The notes beneath the pieces were generated by a model that saw only the letters and a list, made by a program, of their open reading frames with translations, searched no databases and had not been told where the DNA came from. DNA of 64,000 nt from Temnopleurus reevesii (Eukaryota > Echinodermata > Echinoidea > Temnopleuroida > Temnopleuridae): the NCBI GenBank assembly GCA_036244855.1, contig BQKZ01002401.1:1-64000 (forward strand), written 5' to 3'. The translations under genes were made by a program, and so were the position numbers. Below, piece by piece: positions 39,501-51,500 of the stretch (position 1 is its first letter; each line of letters starts with the position of its first letter).

Positions 39501-42500
39501 GAAGTAGGATTGATGTTGTTCTTTACCTGAAATCATTGTTTCACCCTTTTTTAAAGATTGTTTTAATGCTGTTCTGGAATTTGTGGTATAGTCTTGATCC
39601 ACTGGATAAAAACAATGACATTAAAATTCAAAGTAAAATGACCCCTGTCTCTTTGACATGGCATTCAGGAAGAACCATACTTTTTTTGTAATGTCTTATA
39701 ATTAGTGAGCAATTGTATATCATTTACATTGTGTGATGTTATTTATGTTTACAATTTTTGTAATTGTTTGTATGTGTGTGGAATCTCTGTACTACATTGA
39801 CTTTCAAAAAGCTAGGATAGAACATCACTTTGAAAATATGCTTATTACCAGAGATGTTTGTGTCCTGACATTATTCATGTACCATAATTTTTGTAAATCA
39901 ATTACAAATTGTTATATTCTGTTTCCAATTTTCCTTTCAGTCGTGCATGAAGAAGGATGATACTACCATCAGCTGTACCTCCCCGACGCTCCCAGCCGAT
40001 GTCCCGACCTACAGCGCAGCCAATAGGAAGAGACGAGCCACAGACACAGATCCATTGGCCTCTGCTACCCTTTCATTCATCCTGGATGGGTATTACTTCA
40101 CCTATGATGAGGATCTGGTCTACTATGCTGACCCTGTTTATGAACGCTTCTCAGAGGAAAACGACTTTGTGCACAAATATGAGGAGGATATTATCATCAA
40201 TGTGAGGCACACTTCCATTTTGATATCTTTGTGGGTGTGTTTTGTGACTGTTCCCAGTCGTGAATGATCTAATGCCAAGATAGAAAATAAGTTTATTCTG
40301 CCATATTCACTGTGTAGATAGAAGGTCTTGGGAATTTTGAAATGCAGATGCAGAGATAAGAAAATACAGAGAAAATGATACTCTTCATTAATAATGTGAT
40401 GTGACCATATACATGTAATAAGGTATGCTTTAATTACTTTGTTTCATTGAATAGAACTTACTATAAATGACTTACTCTTAAAAACAGCCAATCTTGCCTA
40501 AGCTGATCCTTGCGTAAGTCAAATAATCACTTAATTCGAAGGTTATATTAAGTCATCTTCTCTTTGCATTCCATTGATTTTACCCTTTATAAGTCAAATT
40601 TACCTCAGTTAAAGTTATTTCTTCAGTCTCAACAGATTAGACTTCGCCAAGATTGACTGTAGTCATTTCAATGAATCTCTGACGTTGATTGGCTGTTGTG
40701 CTCTTCTGGGTTTTCATCCGCCAATGAAACTCTGATTGCCTTTTTATTCATAAGTCATCCTCACAATATGACCATACCATTTGAGGCGGCATTTCATGAT
40801 TTCCTGTTTTCTGTTCAAGTAATGCTCAAGTATTGTATGATGTCAGTTCTTCTATAAATCTTATGAACTTATACCACCACAGGGCAAGAATCTGAATTTA
40901 GCGAGTACGAAGGCAGACGTGGAGGTGAAGGTAGGAGACCAGAATGGAACAGTGAGATCTCTTGCACCAGAACTACTAATCTTCAGTCCACCTAAGGTCA
41001 AACCAGGACTAGGCAAGGAGGACAACAGTAGCAAAGGAATGCCTCAAGTTGTGGTGAGTTTAGTTTTATCTTATGGCATAAAGTTTTTCAAAAGGTGTGA
41101 TTTTGGTAAACCTATGATATCAAGAGAAGAATTGCAAATTTATTTTCTATGTTGTCTTGATTGTGCAGCTTGATTATTGCTGCCCTTTGAGATGAATGGA
41201 TTTTAAGAGTTTTCTTTTGTTTGATACTGTTTTCTTCTTGCTGAATTGGACATGAGGAAGTTAACACACAATAAAACAGTCACGTAAATAGTTGAATCAC
41301 CATTCAGTGATAAGCTTTCCCTAATGAATGGTTCAAATGAATGGTTGAATTTGAAATGGTCCAAATCTTAGCCCAAATGAAAATGTTAATGCTGTACTCA
41401 TAGAAGCAATATTTTTCAATTTCAATAGATTTTGGCAGAATTAACTCATCAATGTATTGATCTCATTCTCATCTCCTTCTTTTCCCCAAAAGGTGAAACA
41501 TGGCCATCTGGTCATCAGCATCGGCTGGATAGACTACTCTGCCATAGCAGACAATCAACTGATGATGATCATCATCCTGAGTGGAGTAGGTTGTCTTATC
41601 ATCATCATCGTCTTCATCTTGGTGATGTGCTATGTGTCATCTCAGAAGCGTTACAAGAAACGCTACAAGGAGGTTCAATGTGAGATGGAGCAGCTTGAGG
41701 ATGCTGTCAAGAATGAAGCAACAAAGGGTAAGGAGATCTGTCCTCTCTATTTTTCACATTTATAGGATTTTGTTTATGTCTTGTGGAATTGTTGAACTGT
41801 ACTTCAGTCTATTCCTTTAGATATTCATAGTCAATGTTCCATTAAAAATTGCAAAGTTCATTCAATCGACTTAAGCGTTTTGATAGGTCACTATTTCAAT
41901 TAAGGGATACTTTTCTGTCTGTGTCACAGAAGCGTGTGGATGAATTTCATATTTCAGCAGTACATATAAGTCAGGATCCTTAAAAATTTGTTAAAACAAG
42001 TTTGAGTGTTACCTTCTCCCTATAATCCAATGGGGACATATTTTAAACAACTCTTAGCCCTGGCTCTGTGAGTTTTATTGTCCAACTTGCTGTTCAATAT
42101 TTATACATTAATAACCGTTTTTAAACAAATGGCCTCCAGGATTGGAGATGTTTTTTAACTCCAAATCATGTGGCTGAATAAACAAACATCTTTTTTGTTT
42201 TGTTTTATTTTTCAGCATTCTTTGACATCCAGCAGGACATGTCTAGCATCAAAGACCAGCTACAGGACCTTGGTGGTATGCCGTTTGTCACTGGTCAAGA
42301 TTACATCAGGAAAATGCTGTTTGTAGGACTGCCTGTCCAGCCCATGATGACCGATCCACAGGTCAGTAGATACACTCATAGGCCTGAATTCACAAACATA
42401 GTTTATTTTTTTACCAGGTTTAAAGAGGGGTGGTTTGAATATAAGCGTAAATGCGTCCGATTTATTGTCAATTAGGAGCGCTCATTGGACCGCTTTTATG

Positions 42501-45500
42501 AGTATTTGCTAGTAGATCAAGTGCATTAACGAGTACATATTTCCATGTCAGGGGTTAAAACAGATTTATACCATGAACTAAAATAATCATAATGTTTGCA
42601 AATCAGACTGGTAAAAAGTGCATTCGTATGCTTTTGGGTCAAATCTATAAGGTCATTTAAAGGATTCCAATGCAAAGGAATTGAAATAAAACATATTGTT
42701 ATGGAGAAGGAGATGCTGTAAGAATAATCAAGCAAGATGATCAGCTTTTTCTTTTTATGTTAATGAAAGAGTTGGATGTATTCGGATAAAGTAAAAGGAG
42801 ATTGCATTGTGTGAATATACCAGAAATTCTATTTCTCTTGTTTATTTCCATTTTTTATTTTTTCCCCATTAGTATTGCAGTATATTTCTTCATATTTTTC
42901 TTTTTTTGTAAGCAATGGAGGAGGTTTTATCTTTTCAGAATCTTTTGCGCCTTTTCTTGTGGCTCCAAATTGGCCACATAAGAATATAAGAAGTAAAGAC
43001 TGATAATAATTCTATTTAAACAAACACTTATATTTAGTTTGTATGAATTGATAACAGATTTAATACTTTGGTGACAATTCTTTTTCTTTAGGTTTTGGGG
43101 GTGAATACTTAGGACCAATTCGTTCATTAAGGTGCTTGGGATAAATCTTGACATTTTTCTGTTGCTTGATTTTAACAGCGTCCTGAAGAAAACTTGACAA
43201 GAGCGATGACAGACTTCTCCAAGCTTCTCAACAACAAAGATTTCCTTCTTGTCTTCATTCGCTCTCTAGATGAAGACAAGAAACTTGCCATGAGAGATAG
43301 GTATTAATCTTCGTCTATTCACTCTCTCTTTGTGAATGATAGCTGCATAATCGTAATGAAAAAGTGAATTTGGCGCCATACAAATTGGATATGTGCAAGC
43401 TCATAAATCAGTATAAACATCCCACCCCGTATATAAGGGACCTGCCTGAAATTAACTTTACCGGTCATATCTGATTATTAGACTAAATTTACTCAGTAGC
43501 AAGTAGCTCATAATAAAAGTCAAGCAAAATGGAGAAAAATTGGGTTGGACCCACAAAATGCTTGACCAATGTATAGAATTGCCCTAATAATTGTTAAAAG
43601 AACCTTTTTAAAGATATACACGGTAATTGCTTTGTGTTCTTTCTTCTTTGAAGAAAAGTCACATCCAGAATCGGTATTCCTTTTCATTTCTCATAGGACA
43701 TGATGATGTATAATATATGGCTATCTCTGACAAAATTAATATGCTCATGAAAGTGACATTATTTAAATTTTGTGCTTTAGATTTGATGTGTTTTTTTAAT
43801 GAACCTGCATCGAAGCTGAAATATTCATATTTCTATTTGACCTTCATAATTTCATAAATTTCTTTCTTTCCAGGAATAACATCGCTTCGCTGTTGACAGT
43901 TTGCATGGTTCTTGAAGGCAAACTCTCTTACCTTTCAGAGTAAGTATTATTATTATTCAATGAGTTAGAGCTCCTTTTATGTTTACTAGTGTATGAGCAT
44001 GAGTACATACTTCTAAATTTTTAAAACTTATAAATTTCATATCAATTAATTGATTATGCACTTTAATCATCAAGTTATACCACAGATTTTTTTTAAATAT
44101 ATTTTCTATTGTCTATCCTCTAAAATGTTTTGAAGCTTTTTATTCACATTCTGTGTTCACTCAACAAAATCCTCTTTTTTTAATCAAAAATTACAAATAA
44201 GTACGTCATGTGTGATAAAAAATCGTTCTTGCAGTTTCAGCAGAATCTTGAAGTAAAAAATAGTTAGTAAAAATGTTTCATTTATATTTCTATAATTTAT
44301 ACAGTGTAATGTTGACATTGATGTCAGAGCAGATTTCCAATGCTGCAGATGTGGACAGATACAGACAGCTATTCAGGAGGTAATGAAACCTGTATTTATG
44401 GGGGGGGGGGGGGGTAACTTAACTTGAGTTGTTTAAAAAATTATTCAGTAAATCAATGTGAAGGAGAGAAAAACTTGGCAAACATGAGTAAGGGGTTGAA
44501 TATATAGGTAAGATGTGAATCTTATATTCTGATATTCCAAAAGCTGTTGCCCATGACTAAGATTTTAAATTTTTTTTTATAGATATAGATCTTGGTTACG
44601 TTTAATAAAGCCGTTTGTCGAGGTATGACGACGTCGCAAATGACATGATCCTTTAGCAACATAGAAGTCATTGAGTACAGGAAAAGGTCACCAGTCATGC
44701 GCAGAGTCATGTGTATCTGACTTTGTGTATGAAAAGCTTTATGAAGCACAACCCAGTTATAAAAATGCATGCAGAAATGAAGTTCATGCAGCACTTGTAT
44801 GATTGTGTTTATGAAAGTATTTATTGAGATTTATCTTGAATATTATTGTAATGTGCTTTTAATGTATTTCAAAGATAATTGATTTGACTTTCATTTGGTT
44901 TCATCAGGAAAATGTTTTTGGTAATAGATGAAAGGGAATTTTATGATATATTTTTGCATCAGTCGGATATAATTTACTGCTATCTAATTATTGAGACCTC
45001 AACACAAGTACAATATTAAAACAGGAATAATTCAGGTGTTTTTGCTTTTTGTCAAGACCCAATGCTCCCAAGATATGGAGACCACTGCAAATGGGTGGTA
45101 CGTAATTTCATGTCATGAGAAAGAGAATGAAATATCATGATCATTGTATTGTTATATTCGGTTCTTTGTGTAATGAGCAATTGTCACTTTTTGTAGTTTT
45201 TAAGTATCCCATTTGTCTTAAGCTTTATTGAGGTACAGCATTATACTATTACTTTGTGTGAGATAAAGTGTGTTGTTCAGTAATCTGAAATGGATAAAAT
45301 TTTCACAATGTTTTAACATGTGACTATCCCAATTTCTTTGTGCCACAGTGTTGAAAGCATTGTTGAGAAAATCCTTGCCAACTGGGTGGCTCTCTGCAGC
45401 TACAAATATGTTCAGGTATGTCAACGTAGCTGCTTTAAANAGTAAAAAATAGTTTGTAAAAATGTTTCATTTATAATTCTATGATTCATACAGTGTGATG

Positions 45501-48500
45501 TTGACGTTGATGTCAGAGCAGATTTCCAATGCTGCAGATGTGGACAGATACAGACAGCTATTCAGAAGGTAATGATCACTGTGTTCACGGGGCATAGCTT
45601 AACTTAAATTGATTGAAAAATTATTCAGCAAATTGGTAAGGGAGAGAAAAACTTGGTGAACATGAGCAGGAGGTGAATCTAAGATTTTAGTATTCTAAGA
45701 GCTGTGGTCCATTATTAAGATTTTTAAGCAAAATTAATGTATATAGAACACGATATAAACTATTTTTTAAACATAAAGTCGGTCAATGAACAATTGATCT
45801 GTTTGCCGTGAAATGATTTTTTGGACACAGCAATCATAAGCCGGTTCTGAAAGTGTTTAAATAGATTTATCCTGAATGTTATTGTAATGTGTTTTCAATG
45901 TAATTCTTGAATACTAGTAATCTATGTGACTTTGATGTGGTTTCATGAAGCATATTTTCTGCAAATAGATTGGAGGGAATTTTATTATATATTTTTGCAT
46001 TACTGGGATATAATTTACTGCTATCTAATAGGCGGGTTTACTTATATATTCAAATTTATGTGCGTTTCTTGCCAACGAACGTAGTTACGTGGTATTCCTT
46101 AAACCAGTTGTTAACAATAAGACTACAATACTTGGAATCTAGTTTGCAAAGATTACTTGTTGCTATGTCGACAAGCCTCGGGCAAGTTCGAGCGTTTTCA
46201 AGAACAATCTTTGTGTCAGAGGTATGCATAAAATTTGCAACTATTAGTAAACGCGCCTATTATTGAGACTTCAACACATGTGCAGTACTAAATAGGAATG
46301 ATTTTGGTATTTTTCTCTCATTGTCCAGACCCAATGCTCCCAAGATTTAGAGATTATTGCATATTGGTGGTATGGAATTTAATGTCATGTAAAAGAGAAT
46401 AACACATCATGATCATTGTATGATTATGTTAGTTCTTCATATAATGAGCGCTTTTCCCTTTTTTTGTGTCATTTGACCTTCCCATTTGTCTGTACATGTG
46501 TAGTTTCATTGAGGTGCAGCATTAAGATAATACTTTGTGTGAGACAAAGTGTGTTGTTTAGTTATCTGTAATGAATCAAATTTTCACAAGGTTTTAACAT
46601 GTGACTATCCCATTTTCTTTGTTTCACAGTGTTGAAAGCATTGTTGAGAAAATCCTTGCCAACTGGGTGGCTCTCTGCAGCTACAAATATGTTCAGGTAT
46701 GTCAACGTAGCTGCTTTAAACATTCCTTCTCTGTATCCCTCTTTACTATCATGCCTAAGTCCTTTTATTTGAGATTGATTATCAAAATAAATACATAATG
46801 TTTAATGCATTATCAATCCAGTACAGCAATGCTAAGATGCAAAAAGAATTTCATGATACACACACTTCCTTTCCCCTATTTTTCATACAAAAGTCAGTTT
46901 TAAAGCAAGTACAAGAAGGTTTTCAATGAAAGTTTTTTTTTCAGAAACTCCATACTTCTCTATTTCTCAACCCAGCTGAAAAATGGGAATCTGGCAGGAA
47001 TTTATTCCTTAGAATCCTTGAGTGCCTAATTGGCATAATAGCCAGGGTAATAATATAGTATCTATCATCAAGTGTAGTAGAGTATATGCATATAGTGATT
47101 GCGCTATATAAATTGACCTATTATTATTATTATTCACATGTTATCTTTTATCTACTTAATGATTCTCTCAATCTCGCATTTTGGATCGAACCATTCCTTT
47201 AACCATCTTCTGTTCCCTCTCTCGTCACATTACAGAAACATGTAGCCTACCCACTGTACATGCTGTACCAAGCGATCAAGTATCAGGTCGAGAAGGGCCC
47301 GATTGATGTCATTACTGGGCATGCTCACTACTCACTCAACTATGAGTATCTGCTTGATGAAGATGTCTCATTTACTGAAGTGGTACGTCTTTCATTTTGT
47401 ATCCAGCAACCTATAAAATGATAAGAGTCGCTGCTGTCTTATTATAGTGTGATGGTGATTAATGTAAAATTTTGATCTCCGTACTTCAGGCATTCATCCA
47501 TGAGAATTATGAAATAATAATAACATAGTTCTTATATAGTGCATCATACCTTTGAAAAAGAACTCAGTGCGTTTAAATGAAAGAGTTATAGAAGAAGAAA
47601 AGTTATGTAAAAGTTGTTTGAAAAGGTGGGTTTTAAGTAGTGTAGATGGTATACTGTTACCATTGTTATTATTATGCGATTACCATAATTCTTTGTTTTT
47701 TGAAGGGTACAACAAAAGCATATTTTTTACTGGATCTTAGAGCTCTAATTGGTAAATATCATTTGAGAAGATTACATAGATAAGATAGAGCCAAAGTATG
47801 AAAACACAAGAATGCAAGTAGTAAGATTTTGAATTTGACACGTGAATTGATTGGTAGCCAGTGAAGTGATTTTAGGACCAGTGAGATGTGTTCATGTCTC
47901 TTGGTCCTCATAAATCTTGCAGCTGAATTCTGAATAACCTGAAGCTTGTGAATGTGCAACTCTGGAAATCCATATAACAGACAGAAATGCTTTTTATAGT
48001 TTGCAAAGATGTCTAATTCCACTTGTTTGTCCCGAATGCAGTTGATAATTATTGGAAGAGAATCAAATCATACAGATGATCATCATCTTAATAACAATCA
48101 TGGTATTAATACGGGATTTAAAAATTGAAAATGAAGTGTAAGCATTGTACGAGTGCTCTGATCTGGCTCAAATTGTTGTTTGCATACAGGGTCTAGAGGT
48201 TGAGAACCAAGTCCAAAAGAGCGGGACAAACACGGTGAAGGTGTTAGATGTGGATACCATCACTCAAGTCAAGGAGAAGGTCTTGGATGCTGTGTTCCGT
48301 AACAAACCTCAATCTGAGAGAAAGAATGCCTGTGAAGTAGATTTAGGTGAGCAAATAAACACTGCCTTTTGTTACCAACTATCCTTGTACATGAATTATC
48401 AAACACTGATACAATGTGGGTTATGTGCTCTATTTGTGAATTTGATAATAAGTGTATTTCTATTTGCAATGATGCTTTTTGGGAAGTTATGTATGTACAG

Positions 48501-51500
48501 TAGTATAGCAAAGAATTGATTTTGATTTTAGTGTCCACTATTTTGTTGAGATTTGAAACCCAAAGTGAGAAAGAAGGTAGATAAGATAAAGATGAACTTG
48601 GTTTATTGGATTTATTATTTTTTCTCAACTATTTGAAAAAGTTTAAAATCAGTATGCATTGCACTAGAGAGTGACTTTCCTAAAAATATTTGTCTTTCTT
48701 GTATATAATTGCAGAAGTGGATGCACACAAATAAGTTTCTAATTTTGATGCATCAGGTATGTGCACATTTATATTTACTTATCCGATATTTGTCTACTTT
48801 CAGTGTTGAGGAGTGGCAAACTTGGTCAGTTGGTGCTTAGGGATACCGATAACACCACAGAGAAACCTGATGTACCCAGATGGGCTAAAGTCAACACAAT
48901 CCAGCATTACGGGGTAAGACATATTGCATGATATTAAGTGTAAAGGTAACCTTATGCATTAATCAAAGAGATACCAGCCATTCAGGAATATAAATGAGTA
49001 TATAATACCTACTGAGAATAGCTACAATAGCAACAATTAACTTACAATGTACCATTCACCTTGGATTTAAGCCTTGTATTGTCTTTGAAAAAAGTCTTCA
49101 TTATAATAATAATGATAATAATAATAATAATTATGTGATCAAAGGAGTATTTATTGATGAATGTGACTGTGTGCTTCTTTAAGTATAGAATTCAAATTCA
49201 GTTTGATGAGGTATTTGGTACTTTGAATTCATGATTTCAGATCACTGAAGGAGCCATAGTAGCACTGGTTTACAAGCAGGACAACCCCAATGCAAGTCTT
49301 GCTACTCCCCTAGATGAGGAAACAGAATTACTTGCACCAAGTCGTAAGTTGAGATGTTTATCTTGATAAGAATTGTTTGCAAGTGTTGAAGTGTAAATGT
49401 TGATCAAGATAAATATTACTCTATTGTAAATCAAACGATTTCTGCCTAGTAATAAATAGATAATGTCAAAGTAATGTGCATATTTATTTAACAAAATATG
49501 CAAAGCATTATTAGGTTTGGGATATTTTGAGATTATAATCTTTTACAAGTTCTGATTTTGAGGTGATCTTGGAGGAACACTCTGGACCAACTCTGTGGAA
49601 TGCCATTCCATAGAGTTTGAAAACCATCAACACCACTGTCTTCCTTCAAGGGATACATTAAATCTTATTTATTTGCATAGTTTTTTTTCATTCCCTTGTA
49701 TTTCTTTACTTTCATTACTTTGCTCTGAGTGCTTTGAGCACTCTTGGGAGGAAGTAAAGATCCATGTATTATTGTTGTTAGGACTTTGTTTTGTAACCAT
49801 GAAGTCATTCACGTGACAAATCATAAATGCCAAGCTTTATTTTTTTAATGAACATATCAATAGAGCAAAAACTTTAAGTGTGAACCAGTTTGAGAACTGT
49901 GATTTTACTGTGATTATTAAATTCTACAATGAATATAATGTTTTGATTTCAGCTGCTGCTAGTCCCAAGAGATTCCCTGCGGCTCTCCAAAGATTCAATA
50001 CCAATGTAGAGAGTGATCTAGAAGAAGGATTCCAGTTCTATCATATAGTAAGAAATTCCTATATCCTTACTTTCCTTTTTCATTTATTTATTTTTTTATT
50101 TATGTATTACAGTCTTCTTTTAAAAAAAAGCAGGGTAGGTGCATACAGTTGTACAAACTGCTTTTCAAGCACACCCTTTGTACAATATAAGGCGATCCTA
50201 AGTCGAGCTATTCTTTTAGGGTACTCGCCTCCTTTTATTTTATTACTTTGTCATGTTATTTTGCATTGATCATGTCTATGAAAAAAGGAAATAAATGTTT
50301 AATTCAATTCGATTTAATTCAATATTGAGTAGTATTCTCAAAAATGAAACTGCAGCATATTTGATATTTATATATTTATTTATTCTGTTTCTTTCATTTT
50401 TTTCGTAACAAACAAATCAATTAAATTTTGAAGTGTTTAAAAAAAATATTGTCTGCTGCAACATAGAAGGTGAAATATACTTGACAGCTTTTAGTGAGGA
50501 GTATATTCTTTATTCAAATATATTCAAAGATACTTCAGTGAATTATTACGGGGACTGGAGTATTTTGTGACCTTTTATATTACTCTGTAATCTCTTTGAT
50601 TCTAACAATCTTATACATTGCTCCTTTAATTTCAGTCCAATCTTTATGAAGATGATGCAACAAAGAAGACGATGGGTCGTAGAGGCAAGTCATCATCTAG
50701 TAGTACACGCATCAAACATAGGAAGATAAGAGAAATCTATCTTAGGAGATTAGTATCAACAAAGGTGAGTTATTTTACTGCAGCTAGATTCTTTTTTTAT
50801 TTTGAAATCAGAATTAGTACTTCTTATAAGCCCACATATGGAAGCAATAGATATTTCTAATAATAAAAGTTAAAAAGTATTATTCATAAATGCATTTTTA
50901 GGGGAAGATATATGGTGCAGAAAGATTACTTCTCAGTTCATTGTAAAAAATAAAAAGCGTAAAAACAGATTTTGTGGATAAGGATTAAGTTTCTTTGGCT
51001 GAAATGAATTATCAATAGAGTCATTCATTAGAAAATCATTTTGGAAATTTTGGTGAGATTGAGGGTAAGAACATACTTCAATAGAAGGTGCAATGAATAT
51101 AGTTTTGGATGCTCTTCCTGGTACTTGATCTATCCAGCTTTACACAATCACAACCAATCTTTCATAGTGGTAGTCGAATGAAGAATTTTATCATCTTTCA
51201 CAGGCCTATTAGCGAAATTATGCACTTACATGTATATGGCCATATGTTTAATTTGAAGAACAAGTTTGAGGTTATAACGGCTAGTGCAATTAATTTCATT
51301 AAGAAATCAAAACTGCTTTAAAGTGCACAACTCTAAATGATATCTAAGGAAGATTACACACACACACACACAAATATATTCTGAATTATTTCAAAGTGAC
51401 ACAAACTGAATCTTTTTTATGTTCCACCAGAAATCCATCCAGACGTTTGTAGATGAAGCGCTGAAGGTGATGTTATCAGTATCCGATGACAAACCTCTTC

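Larger units (their letters stand above)
44254..46720. repeat. Tandem copy of plexin exons 24-25 across an N at 45440
   Basis: The block 44254-45439 recurs as 45441-46720 in the same order and orientation: exon 24, about 1 kb of intron, exon 25. Coding parts encode identical protein; intron parts differ by substitutions and small indels. The second copy also carries a 230-bp MITE (46030-46259) absent from the first. The first copy stops at GCTTTAAA, directly at the N. Confidence 0.92.
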
